Assembly: GCF_000938255.1 (NCBI RefSeq)
Contig: NZ_JYMR01000053.1
Span: 62,001 to 126,000, forward strand
Origin: Bradyrhizobium sp. LTSP849
Lineage (GTDB): Bacteria; Pseudomonadota; Alphaproteobacteria; Rhizobiales; Xanthobacteraceae
Reading direction: 5' to 3'
Length of the DNA: 64,000 bases
Below are positions 26,454 to 34,999 of the stretch, piece after piece. A model generated the notes under the pieces. The model saw only the letters and a program-made list of their open reading frames with translations, ran no database searches and was not told the DNA's origin. The position numbers were made by a program, and so were the translations under genes. Every line of letters begins with the position of its first letter. Position 1 is the first letter of the stretch.

Positions 26454-28532
26454 ATGGTGACAACGTATTTCAACTACAACTACATCACGAGCAATCTCAA
26501 GCAGTCGCTGACGCGGGTTGGACAGCAACCGGACGTCGCGCGGGAGGCCGCCTATTACAAAGCCAACATCGGCAAGGTGAAGACCGTCGACGATTTCATG
26601 AAGGATTATCGCCTTTATAGTTATGCGATGAAGGCATATGGCCTGGACGACATGACGTACGCCAAGGCTTTCATGAAAAAGGTGCTGCAGAGCGATCTCT
26701 CCGACTCCAACAGCTTTGTGAACAAATTGGTCGACAAGCGTTACCAGGAGTTTGCCGCGGCATTTTCCTTCAATGGCAGTGCAACGCCGGTTGCGCAATC
26801 GGAGAACCAGACCGATGAGATGATCGGTCTTTACACGTCGACCAAGACAAACCAGGTCAATGCACTTGCCGACGACTCGAACTACTACAGCGCCGAAATC
26901 GGCAACGTCAGCAGCGCAGACCAACTCCTAAACAACGACCGTCTTCGCAACTATGTCTATTCGGCATACGGGATCGACCAAAGCAAGTGGTCGCGTGACA
27001 CGATAAGCCAGGTCTTGCGCAGCGATCCGTCCGATCCAAGCAGCTACGTCAACACCACCTTCACGTCCCAGCTCAGCGGCCTCAATACAGCGCTCACCCA
27101 GGCGCAATCGGATATCAGCACCGCCAATTCGAACATTACCAATTATACGGCCCAACTCTCACAGCCGGGCGCCAACGTGCCTCAATTGCAGGTCCAGATC
27201 CTGGTCGAGAAATATCATCTCGATACGGCAACGAAGAGCGTTTCCAGCCTCAACGACCAGATCGCGACGATCGGCAATTTTGTAGACTTGGCCGGCGCGT
27301 TCGAGTTCCTGCCCGACGGGTCGCTTCCGGCAGGTACGCCTGCGCAGACTGCCGCAAATATAACGCTCACGAAGAAGCAGTTCGACGACAGCAAGGCCGA
27401 GGTCTACGCTGCGGCAAGCCCGATCTACGGAGCCGTGGCGATCAAGCAATTCAGGGCGGACCTCCTCAAGATCAATTCGGTCCAGGCGTTCGTGTCGACG
27501 CCGGGTGTGTATGATTTTGCGCTGGGCGCCGTCGGCCTCGATCCCGGACAGGTCTCGCAAGACACCGTCAAGAAAGTCCTCGAAAGCGATCTCAACGATC
27601 CAAAGAGCTACGTGTACACCCTCAAGGACAATCGATACGTTCAGCTCGCGCGCGCCTTCAACTTCGATGCAAAAGGCAATCTGACGACCCCCCTGGTCGC
27701 GCAGGACTCGGCCGAAGTCCTCCAGATTGCGAAAGACTACATCATTCAAGCAGTGAAGAGCGCGAGCACGGCAACCCCGCAGCAGCAGGCGGCAGTTCGG
27801 GCACAAGCCGCCAAGGACGCGACGGCCTATCAGGAGGCGATCGCAGGCATCGACAGTGTTTCCGATCTTCTTGCAAACAGGCCAATGGTCGATTTGATTC
27901 TCCTGGCCAAGGGTTTGGACCCCAGGAAGGTCAGCGACGATTTTCTCAAGAAGGTCTTCGCCTCCGACCTGAACAATCCAAAGAGCTTCGCGAACACGCA
28001 GAGCGATCCTCGCTTTGCCGAAATCGTGGCGTCGTTCAACTTCGACAGCAAGGGCAACGTCGCGCGCCTCCCGATGATGGGTCCGCAGAAGCGAGATCAA
28101 TTCCGGGAAACACAAGCGAACTATATCGAGCAAAGCCTGGAGCAGCAGCAAGGGGATACCAATCCCGGTGTGCGCCTGGCGCTATATTTCCAGCGAAAGG
28201 CGGGAGAAATCACCTCCGCATACGACATCCTTGCCGACAAGGCGCTTTCGGAGGTGTTCAGGACCACCTTCGATCTGCCTGATTCGATGGCTGCGATGCC
28301 GATCGATCAGCAAGCCAAGTTCGTGGACAAGATCCTCAAGGTCAAAGATCTGTCCGACCCCGCGAAGGTTGAAAAGCTCCTGAGCCGGTTCACCGCCATG
28401 TATGATCTCAAGAACAGCCAGAGCACCGATCAGTCTCCCGTGCTCGACCTCTTTCAAGGATCTGGTTCAACCATATCAGGGATAAGTGAATCGACGTTCC
28501 TGGCCATTGCCAAACTGCGCGCGCATTCCTGA
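26454..28532 (+). CDS. Orphan DUF1217 repeat protein
   Basis: A 692-residue protein built from five copies of a roughly 75-residue unit: A-Y-Y-x-x-N-I (or similar), then DFM-x-D-Y-R-L, a KAYGLD stretch, F-x-x-K-V-L-x-S-D-L-x-D-P-x-S-F and an R-Y-x-x-x-x-A-F-x-F ending. Repeats lie near residues 29-104, 145-205, 316-404, 457-545 and 570-650. Between the second and third is a helical linker rich in Q and N. DUF1217 proteins are frequently found near flagellar genes in alphaproteobacteria and may be secreted; no signal peptide is visible and no flagellar gene is in this window. The ATG has GAGGA upstream. Confidence 0.75.
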   Translation: MVTTYFNYNYITSNLKQSLTRVGQQPDVAREAAYYKANIGKVKTVDDFMKDYRLYSYAMKAYGLDDMTYAKAFMKKVLQSDLSDSNSFVNKLVDKRYQEFAAAFSFNGSATPVAQSENQTDEMIGLYTSTKTNQVNALADDSNYYSAEIGNVSSADQLLNNDRLRNYVYSAYGIDQSKWSRDTISQVLRSDPSDPSSYVNTTFTSQLSGLNTALTQAQSDISTANSNITNYTAQLSQPGANVPQLQVQILVEKYHLDTATKSVSSLNDQIATIGNFVDLAGAFEFLPDGSLPAGTPAQTAANITLTKKQFDDSKAEVYAAASPIYGAVAIKQFRADLLKINSVQAFVSTPGVYDFALGAVGLDPGQVSQDTVKKVLESDLNDPKSYVYTLKDNRYVQLARAFNFDAKGNLTTPLVAQDSAEVLQIAKDYIIQAVKSASTATPQQQAAVRAQAAKDATAYQEAIAGIDSVSDLLANRPMVDLILLAKGLDPRKVSDDFLKKVFASDLNNPKSFANTQSDPRFAEIVASFNFDSKGNVARLPMMGPQKRDQFRETQANYIEQSLEQQQGDTNPGVRLALYFQRKAGEITSAYDILADKALSEVFRTTFDLPDSMAAMPIDQQAKFVDKILKVKDLSDPAKVEKLLSRFTAMYDLKNSQSTDQSPVLDLFQGSGSTISGISESTFLAIAKLRAHS

Positions 28533-28548
28533 TGATCGCTCGCCGTAG

Positions 28549-29409
28549 TTACGCCAACACCTCGAGCACCAGCTCCATGGTCATCAGCACAGGATTGTCG
28601 CCACGGATCAGACGGCCCTCCGCAATGCCTCCGGTGTAGTCGATCAGCGCGACATCGAGCACAGCTTCGAGCGCGCCGGATGCGTCTGGCGCGATCGCGC
28701 CGGCCGTTATCGCGAGCTCCGTTGCGAACGGCTCGGTCACACCACCATGGGTGAAGCGCGCGCCGACGGTCGAGCCGACGCCGCCGTGGATTTTCGCGCG
28801 CGCAATGCCTTGCGCGCGACAGAACTCTTCGAGGCAGCCGGCGAAATCCTGGTTAGGCCGCAGCCGCAGAGCGAAGGCCCGGCTCGTTGTGTGCGCGCCG
28901 CTGAGCGCGGAAACCACCGGTCCGAACAGCTTGAAATTGGTCTCGGTATCAGGCTCGGCGATGAACGCCGCACCATCGATCCCAAACGCCTCAACCGCGA
29001 ACGGCTCGGCGACGATGGTCTCATCTGGCAGCATATGCCCGCCGCTAGCGCGGCCATCGGCCTCAGTCCAGAGCCCGTGGCAGTGAAAGAACGGCGCGCC
29101 GTCACGCGTGCCCAACGTCATGCTGCCGAGCTTCGTACGCGTCACGCCCTTGGGCCGGAACGTATCGCTGTAGAACGCGGCATTCTCGCCGGTCTTCGAC
29201 AGCGCCGGCATCACATAGGCGAACGGCCCCAGCGCACCGCTGCCAAAATTCAACACGCCGCCGGCAAATCCCTCTGCCGCAAAACCGCGGCGCGCGGCCT
29301 CCAGCAACGGCACACCTGCCTGAAGCGTGAACGAGAAGGCGCGTCCCCTCGCCTCCACCCATTGGATGCGCTCGACGATGGGAGCGCCCGGCTGCTTGAT
29401 ACTCCGCAT
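28549..29409 (-). CDS. Double PPC (DUF296) domain protein
   Basis: A 286-residue soluble protein made of two PPC/DUF296-like domains: one about 10-140 (ARGRAFSFTLQAGVPLLEAARR, then TLGTRDGAPFFHCHGLW and SGGHMLPDETIVAEPFAVEAF) and one about 165-285 (RAFALRLRPNQDFAGCLEEFCR and ARAKIHGGVGSTVGARF). The H-x-H and GGHM motifs match metal-binding positions of prokaryotic PPC proteins. It is the downstream gene of a two-gene unit with an acyl-CoA synthetase (gap of nine bases). PPC domains are poorly understood in bacteria. Confidence 0.75.
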   Translation of the reverse strand: MRSIKQPGAPIVERIQWVEARGRAFSFTLQAGVPLLEAARRGFAAEGFAGGVLNFGSGALGPFAYVMPALSKTGENAAFYSDTFRPKGVTRTKLGSMTLGTRDGAPFFHCHGLWTEADGRASGGHMLPDETIVAEPFAVEAFGIDGAAFIAEPDTETNFKLFGPVVSALSGAHTTSRAFALRLRPNQDFAGCLEEFCRAQGIARAKIHGGVGSTVGARFTHGGVTEPFATELAITAGAIAPDASGALEAVLDVALIDYTGGIAEGRLIRGDNPVLMTMELVLEVLA

Positions 29410-29418
29410 CGTATGCGC

Positions 29419-31026
29419 TCAGCCCGCCTTGGTCTTGTCGAGATCGAGCAGCCCGCGCGCCTCGAGTTCGTCGCGGACCATGCGCTTTGGAATCTTGCCA
29501 TAGCCCGACTTCGGCAGCGCCTCCCAGAAGAAGAACCGCTTCGGCATCTTGTAGCGCGGCACCTTTGGCAACAGGAATGCCGCCATCTCGGCTTCACTCA
29601 CAGGCCGCTCGCCTTCGCGCGCCACGCAGACAGCGACGCCGACCTCGCCCCAGGTCGCATCCGGCACGCCGAGGACGGCAACCTCGCCGACGCAAGGATG
29701 CGTCAAGATCTTCTCCTCGATCTCGCGCGGATAGATATTGGAGCCGCCGGAGATGTACATGTCGGAGGCGCGGCCGGTGATGTAGACAAATCCCTCCTCG
29801 TCCATGTGGCCGAGATCGCCGGTGCGGAACCAGCCGTTGCGAAATGCCTTCGCATTGGCTTCGGGGTTGTCGTAATAGCCGGCGAGCACGGCAGGGCCGA
29901 TCACGCAGATCTCGCCGCTCTGGCTGGCACTGAGCTCGCGGCCCTCGTCGTCCTGGATCGAGACCTGCATGCCGGTTCGCTCGAAGCCGCAGGTGCCGAT
30001 CCTGGCATGCGGCCCGTCCTCGGGATCGTGCAGCGCCGCCGGCAGCACCGTGATGTTTCCGGTGACCTCGCCGAGGCCAAAATACTGCACGATGACCTTG
30101 CCGAGTTTCTTCAGCGCGGCCTTCTGGTCCTCGCGGTACATCGGCGCGCCGGCATAGATCACGTGACGCAGCGAGGAATGATCGTATTTGTCGGCGGCGG
30201 GGTGCTCGACCATCATCTTCAGGATCGTCGGCACGGTGAAGAGATTGCTGACCCGATGCGCCTCGATCAGGCGGAACGCCTCGCTGATATCGAACTTCTC
30301 GCTCGGCAGCAGCACGGTGCACACGCCGCGCGCGGTCTGCACCAGCTGATGCACGCCGGCGCCATGCGACAGCGGCGCCACGACCAGCGATGCGTCGTCT
30401 TCGGTGACGCCGGGCGTCAGATCGGCAAGATGATTGGTGACAACAAAGCCCATTTGTCCGTGGGTCAGCACCGCGGCCTTGGAGCGGCCGGTGGTGCCGG
30501 ACGTAAAGAAGAACCAGCAGGGATCGTCATGCTCGACCGCGACGTTCTCGACCACGTGACCGGCCTGCGACGCGATGGCATCTGCAACCGAGGTCTCGCC
30601 GAAAGATGCCTTGCCGTCGATGCTCCAGGTGAACTCCAGCGTACCGCCGCTGACGGCCTTCGCGTGCTCGGGAAAATCGACGTGGCACAGAAACGCCTTC
30701 GCGCCGGAGGCCTGCGCGAGATAGGTGACCTCGTCCGGCATCAGGCGGAAATTGGTGGGCACCCAGACCGCGCCGAGCCGGAACGCGGCGAACATCGAAA
30801 AGAACATCTCGTCGCCATTCTTGGAATGGACCAGGATGCGATCGCCCTTCACGATGCCCCGCGCGGCAAGCGCAGCCGAAAGCGCGGAAACCTGCGCATC
30901 GATCTCGCGCCAGGTCCAGGATTTGTCCCCCCACACGAAGCCGGGGCGCGATCCATGCCGCCGCGCATTCAGGGTCAGCATGTAAGCGAGATTCATGACG
31001 CGGCGGGACATGCGCAGGGGCTGCAT
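29419..31026 (-). CDS. AMP-dependent acyl-CoA synthetase/ligase
   Basis: A 535-residue adenylate-forming enzyme. The P-loop is FFTSGTTGRSKAAV, the A5 motif is QYFGLGEVTGN, the A7-A8 region is GWFRTGDLGHMDEEGFVYITGR and the catalytic Lys is in LPKSGYGKIPKR. It would activate a carboxylic acid with ATP and CoA; by overall sequence it is like medium/long-chain or aryl-CoA ligases. ATG 31026 is supported by AGAGGA eight bases upstream. A gene for a double-PPC protein follows nine bases after its stop. Confidence 0.92.
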   Translation of the reverse strand: MQPLRMSRRVMNLAYMLTLNARRHGSRPGFVWGDKSWTWREIDAQVSALSAALAARGIVKGDRILVHSKNGDEMFFSMFAAFRLGAVWVPTNFRLMPDEVTYLAQASGAKAFLCHVDFPEHAKAVSGGTLEFTWSIDGKASFGETSVADAIASQAGHVVENVAVEHDDPCWFFFTSGTTGRSKAAVLTHGQMGFVVTNHLADLTPGVTEDDASLVVAPLSHGAGVHQLVQTARGVCTVLLPSEKFDISEAFRLIEAHRVSNLFTVPTILKMMVEHPAADKYDHSSLRHVIYAGAPMYREDQKAALKKLGKVIVQYFGLGEVTGNITVLPAALHDPEDGPHARIGTCGFERTGMQVSIQDDEGRELSASQSGEICVIGPAVLAGYYDNPEANAKAFRNGWFRTGDLGHMDEEGFVYITGRASDMYISGGSNIYPREIEEKILTHPCVGEVAVLGVPDATWGEVGVAVCVAREGERPVSEAEMAAFLLPKVPRYKMPKRFFFWEALPKSGYGKIPKRMVRDELEARGLLDLDKTKAG

Positions 31027-31205
31027 CGGGCTTCCTCTTCGACGGCGGACGGCACGCAAGCCCCCCGCTCATTGCAGCCCATTTATCGCCATCGCCAGCA
31101 CCCCCGCAAGGCCGCCGGCCGCGTAGCTGCCAGCACGATCGTTCAGGGAATTTTAAACATGATCGGCGCAACCTCGCGCAGTTCTCGCGTACAGAGTGCC
31201 GCATC

Positions 31206-31532
31206 ATGGTCAAAGCGTCCGCATTACTCCTCTTGTCGCTGGCGCTCGCCGGATGTGCGATGTCCCCGCAAGCCCAGCTCACCCCGGATCCCGCCTTCAA
31301 GCTCGCGCGCTATGCCTGGGATGGCGCCGGCGAGGACCCCAATCGGCCCCGTTCCGCCTCCGAGCCATCTCGCGCAACGCGAACCTCAGCGAGTGGCAAA
31401 CAGGACAACGCGCAGGACGGCATCGATACCGATCAGGATGCGAAGGTCAGCCGTTCGCTGGTCATTTGCCAGGGTTGCCTGCGCTCAAAACCTCAGCCGG
31501 AAGATTCGCGGCTCGCCAAAGCGGCCGATTGA
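31206..31532 (+). CDS. Small lipoprotein of unknown function
   Basis: A 108-residue protein with a lipobox (LSLALAGC, Cys 17), then a low-complexity, hydrophilic mature part: proline- and serine-rich, with a C-x-x-C at CQGC near residue 88. It may be an outer-membrane lipoprotein. The gene ends just before a small acetyltransferase on the same strand. Nothing else is recognisable. Confidence 0.6.
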   Translation: MVKASALLLLSLALAGCAMSPQAQLTPDPAFKLARYAWDGAGEDPNRPRSASEPSRATRTSASGKQDNAQDGIDTDQDAKVSRSLVICQGCLRSKPQPEDSRLAKAAD

Positions 31533-31549
31533 AGCGAACCGAAAACATC

Positions 31550-31825
31550 ATGAGCGACATCATCAACAACAGGGGCCAGCACCGCTACGAACTCGAGCTC
31601 GAGGGCCATCTCGCCGCGACCTATTACGAGATCGAGGGCGACGTGATCACCTTCGTCCACACCGAGGTGCCGCCCGAACTCGGCGGCAAGGGTGTTGGCT
31701 CAAAGCTGATCAAGGGCGCGCTCGATCAGGTCCGCGCTGCCGGGCTGAGGGTGGTCGCGCAGTGCCCGTTCGTGAAAGCGTATATCGAGAAGCACCCGGA
31801 GTATCAGGATCTGCTGAAGGTCTAA
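31550..31825 (+). CDS. Small GNAT-family N-acetyltransferase (COG2388 type)
   Basis: A 91-residue minimal GNAT domain. The acetyl-CoA loop is GGKGVGSKLIKGALD; the family's terminal YIEKHPEYQDLL is present. Such small proteins lack the first two strands of normal GNATs. A second member with the same architecture is 1.3 kb away at 32893. The substrate is unknown. Confidence 0.82.
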   Translation: MSDIINNRGQHRYELELEGHLAATYYEIEGDVITFVHTEVPPELGGKGVGSKLIKGALDQVRAAGLRVVAQCPFVKAYIEKHPEYQDLLKV

Positions 31826-31828
31826 CCC

Positions 31829-31853
31829 CGTCATTGCGAGCGAAGCAATGACG
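31829..31853. terminator. Bidirectional hairpin between convergent genes
   Basis: Perfect 9-bp stem CGTCATTGC (31829-31837) and GCAATGACG (31845-31853), loop GAGCGAA. It separates the plus-strand acetyltransferase from the minus-strand TPR gene. No T run follows, so it may work by structure only. It is a small version of the GTCATTGCGAGC repeat at 24483. Confidence 0.55.
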
Positions 31854-31858
31854 GAGAA

Positions 31859-32788
31859 CTACAGCGCTCCCAGCCGCTTCAACGACTCCTGCGCCGTCTG
31901 CAAGCCCGGCTTCAACTCCAAGGCCTTCCTGAAATCGGCAATCGCGCCCTGCTTGTCGCCGAGCCGCATTCTGGCCTGGCCGCGATTGTTCCAGGAAAAC
32001 ACGTCGGCGGGATCGTACTGCAGCGCCTTGTCGTAGTCGGCGAGACCGCCCTTGTTGTCACCCTGGTAGAGGCGGATCATGCCGCGATTGCGCCAGCCCC
32101 GCGCGTCGGTCGGCGCGACGCGGATCGCCTCGCCATAGTCGGCGGCGGCGCGGTCAAGCTGCTCGCTGTCGCGATAGACGTTGCCGCGGTCGATATAGGC
32201 GAGCAGATCGGGCGCGAGCTTGATCCGCACGGTGTAATCGGCGAGCGCATGCGTCATGTCGTGCCTGCGGTAATACACCAGGGCGCGATTGGCGTAGGCC
32301 GTGGCATAGTTAGGATCGCGCTTGATCGCAGCGTCGAAATCCGCGAAGGCGCCGTCGAGATCGCCCTTGTTGAAGCGGGACTCGCCGCGGTTGCTGTAGG
32401 CCAGCGCCAGCGACGGATCGAGCTTGATGGCCTGGTCGTAATCGGCGATGGCGCGGTCATAGTCGCGCTTGAAACTGTAGACGCGGCCGCGGTTGTTGAA
32501 GGCGCAGGCATAGGTCGGATCGAGCCGAACCGCTTCGTCCAGGTCGGCCAGCGCGGCATCGAGCTCGCGGTTCTCGGTGAGGCCGTGCCCGCGGCTGCAA
32601 TAGGCGCCGGCGAGTCTCTGACCTGTCTCGCTCCTGGTGTCGATCACCGTCGAGCAGGCCTTGACCCGTTCATCCGGCGTGCTCGTCAGCCCAATGCAGG
32701 CGTCCCAGGTTGGACCGCCCTCAGCCGAAGCCGGGACCGACGAGAGGAGCGCGGCGAGCAACGCCATGAGGCTGAGCGGGACACGCAT
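31859..32788 (-). CDS. Exported tetratricopeptide repeat protein
   Basis: A 309-residue protein with a signal peptide (MRVPLSLMALLAALLSSVPASAEG) and about seven consecutive TPR units from residue 60 onwards, with the spacing of A-x-A-D-Y/L-D-x-A-I-x-L-D-P-x-x-A-x-A-Y-x-N-R-G. TPR proteins scaffold protein-protein interactions in the periplasm. It is flanked by two paralogous small acetyltransferases on the opposite strand. No partner can be named. Confidence 0.85.
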   Translation of the reverse strand: MRVPLSLMALLAALLSSVPASAEGGPTWDACIGLTSTPDERVKACSTVIDTRSETGQRLAGAYCSRGHGLTENRELDAALADLDEAVRLDPTYACAFNNRGRVYSFKRDYDRAIADYDQAIKLDPSLALAYSNRGESRFNKGDLDGAFADFDAAIKRDPNYATAYANRALVYYRRHDMTHALADYTVRIKLAPDLLAYIDRGNVYRDSEQLDRAAADYGEAIRVAPTDARGWRNRGMIRLYQGDNKGGLADYDKALQYDPADVFSWNNRGQARMRLGDKQGAIADFRKALELKPGLQTAQESLKRLGAL

Positions 32789-32892
32789 TTTCCGGATATC
32801 TCCCCTGCGGCAATTTCCCTTGGTCGCGCCTTGGCAGAGGCGGGTTCAGGCGCCTAGATCAGGGGATAAGCAGCGCTTCGGAAGGATCTCTC

Positions 32893-33168
32893 ATGGCGGC
32901 ATCGGTACGCGACAACAGCGACAGGAGCCGCTTCGAACTCGATGTCGGCAATGAGCTTGCCTTCGCCAATTACCGGCTGACGCCGTCGGCCGTGATCATC
33001 ACCCACACCGAGACGCCGCACGCGCTGCGCGGCCGCGGCGTCGCCTCCGAGCTGATCAAGGGCGCGCTGGACTTGATCCGGCGCGACGGCAAGAAAGTGA
33101 TCGCGGGCTGCGGCTTCGTGGTCGACTATCTCGACAAGCATCCGGAGGATGCGGATCTCGTCGCCTGA
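32893..33168 (+). CDS. Small GNAT-family N-acetyltransferase (COG2388 type), paralogue
   Basis: A 91-residue paralogue of the protein at 31550; the acetyl-CoA loop reads RGRGVASELIKGALD, and the C-terminal DYLDKHPEDADLVA matches. Both genes encode exactly 91 residues on the plus strand. Confidence 0.82.
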   Translation: MAASVRDNSDRSRFELDVGNELAFANYRLTPSAVIITHTETPHALRGRGVASELIKGALDLIRRDGKKVIAGCGFVVDYLDKHPEDADLVA

Positions 33169-33218
33169 AGCAAATGGGCCCGCGCGATGGCGGGCCCTCG
33201 CAGCGACCGAGTGCTCGA

Positions 33219-33626
33219 TCAGTGCTTGATTTCCGGCGGCAGCTTACCGCCATTGGCGGCGAGCTTCGACATCACCTGCTTATGCAGCCAGACATTCATG
33301 CTCGCCGAGTCGTTCATGTCGCCGCTGAAACCGAGCTCCTTGGCGAGGTCCTTGCGCGCGGCCAGGCTTGAATCGATGTCGAGCGCCTTCATGAGATCGA
33401 CGATCGAGGTGCGCCATTCCAGCTTCTCCTTCTGGGCCGCCACCAGCTTGTCGACGATGGCCGCAACGTCCACGGTCGCTGCGGGCGCCGCAGAGGGTGC
33501 CGCGCCGGGCGCGGACGACGGTGCAGCCCCGGCAGACGCGGTCCCTGCGGGTGCGCTGCCGGCGGGCGCGGCGGAAGCCGGATGGCTGCCGAAGATCGCG
33601 CCCATAATTTTCCCGAAAATGCTCAT
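33219..33626 (-). CDS. DUF3597 protein
   Basis: A 135-residue protein: N-terminal MSIFGKIMGAIFG, an Ala/Pro/Ser-rich linker of about 45 residues, then a C-terminal helical domain (VDVAAIVDKLVAAQKEKLEWRTSIVDLMKALDIDSSLAARKDLAKELG). This is the DUF3597 arrangement. The ATG at 33626 has GGGGAG upstream; the upstream ATG 33671 adds 15 residues not seen in the family. The function is unknown. Confidence 0.82.
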   Translation of the reverse strand: MSIFGKIMGAIFGSHPASAAPAGSAPAGTASAGAAPSSAPGAAPSAAPAATVDVAAIVDKLVAAQKEKLEWRTSIVDLMKALDIDSSLAARKDLAKELGFSGDMNDSASMNVWLHKQVMSKLAANGGKLPPEIKH

Positions 33627-33960
33627 GTCTACTCCCCGAAAAGGATCCGTTGGAAGGGCCTTGAGTGGCACTTATAGACGAAGTTTGTGCGATGCGCCCG
33701 CGCTGTTCTCGCGAACCACAAGCAGCATCAGCTTATCTGCGGCGAAATGACGACCGAATGACATCATCGAGGTTGCACTGCGGCATCGAATCTCACCCAA
33801 GCGTGAGGGACAGGACTCGGGATTGGGAGTACGCTTTGTGTTCAGCTCGCGATGCCATCCGGAATTCGCGTCTGGTCGGAATCGCGATCATCCAAGAAAA
33901 GCGGCCGCTCGCGCCGTTTGCCGGCGCCGGATTCGGCTGCATGGCGAGGAGCAAGCGACT
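33627..33960. other. Intergenic region between divergent DUF3597 and DUF2189 genes
   Basis: 334 bp with no supported gene. It contains an imperfect palindrome GTTCTCGCGAAC (33705-33716) that is not a LexA box because it is inverted and has the wrong spacing. Promoters for both flanking genes should be here. Confidence 0.4.
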
Positions 33961-34869
33961 ATGGCCACACTTTACCAGGGCAATGTGCCCACAATGGCCC
34001 CGCCCGCTGATGCGGCGGGACCAACCATCCGAACCATCCAGCTATCCGACCTGTACGACGCGCTCAAGCGCGGCTGGGAAGATTTCAAGGCGGTTCCGAG
34101 CCACGCCATCATCCTCTGCGTGATCTATCCGGTGCTCGGCCTCGTGATCGCGCGCGTCGCAATGGGCTATTCGGTGATACCGCTGCTGTTTCCGCTGGCC
34201 GCGGGGTTTGCCCTGATCGGCCCGTTCGCAGCGCTCGGCCTCTATGAGCTATCGAGCCGGCGTGAACGCTATGAAGAGGCCAACGCCTGGGATGCCGTGG
34301 AGGTGCTGCGCTCGCCCTCCTTCGGTGCAATGCTCGGCCTCGGCACGCTGTTGCTCGCTCTGTTCGTGACCTGGGTTGCGACGGCGCAGGCGATCTATGT
34401 TGCGGCGTTTGGCTATGAGGGGGTGACCGGAATCTCGGATTTCGTGACGCGCGTGCTGACGACATCGCAGGGCTGGTGGCTGATCGCGATCGGCTGCGGC
34501 ACGGGCTTCCTGTTTGCACTCGCCGCGCTCTGTATCAGCGCCGTGTCGTTCCCCTTGATGCTCGACCGCCATGCCGGTGCGTTCGAGGCAATGGTCACCT
34601 CGCTCCGCGTCGTGGCCAAAAACCCGGTGCCGATGGCGGCCTGGGGCCTGATCGTCGCGGTGCTGCTGGCGCTCGGCACGATTCCCGCTTTCCTCGGCCT
34701 CGCCGTCGTCATCCCGCTGCTCGGCCACGCCACCTGGCATCTCTATTGCAAGGTGATCGTCTCCGATCCCGGCGCACGGCCGGTGCCGCCTCCGCCACAG
34801 CGTCCGCGCAAGCCGGCCGCCGATTTCCCCGCCAATCTCTTCCCGTGGCGGAACAGGACGGACGCCTGA
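33961..34869 (+). CDS. DUF2189 integral membrane protein
   Basis: A 302-residue protein with about six membrane segments (including HAIILCVIYPVLGLVIARV, LLFPLAAGFALIGPFAAL, LGLGTLLLALFVTWVATAQ and GLIVAVLLALGTIPAFLGLAVV), a soluble N-terminus and a proline-rich basic C-terminal tail. The pattern matches DUF2189, whose function is unknown. ATG 33961 follows GAGGAG. Confidence 0.85.
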   Translation: MATLYQGNVPTMAPPADAAGPTIRTIQLSDLYDALKRGWEDFKAVPSHAIILCVIYPVLGLVIARVAMGYSVIPLLFPLAAGFALIGPFAALGLYELSSRRERYEEANAWDAVEVLRSPSFGAMLGLGTLLLALFVTWVATAQAIYVAAFGYEGVTGISDFVTRVLTTSQGWWLIAIGCGTGFLFALAALCISAVSFPLMLDRHAGAFEAMVTSLRVVAKNPVPMAAWGLIVAVLLALGTIPAFLGLAVVIPLLGHATWHLYCKVIVSDPGARPVPPPPQRPRKPAADFPANLFPWRNRTDA

Positions 34870-34999
34870 CGATATCGCAACATCCGATCCTGCCCAGATC
34901 CGGGCAGGATCGGACAGCGTCATACGCCTTGCTTTGGCCGCGGTTACAACCGACATTGCCGCCGCCGGTCATGCCACTTCACGGAATCAATTTAGACGA

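Noticed and set aside
28747-31851. 1034-codon open frame on the plus strand opposite the PPC and acyl-CoA synthetase genes
   Set aside because: It is antisense to two clear genes and overlaps several more; the composition is typical of a shadow.
33705-33716. GTTCTCGCGAAC palindrome considered as a LexA box
   Set aside because: LexA boxes of alphaproteobacteria are direct repeats GTTC-N7-GTTC; this is inverted with a four-base spacer.
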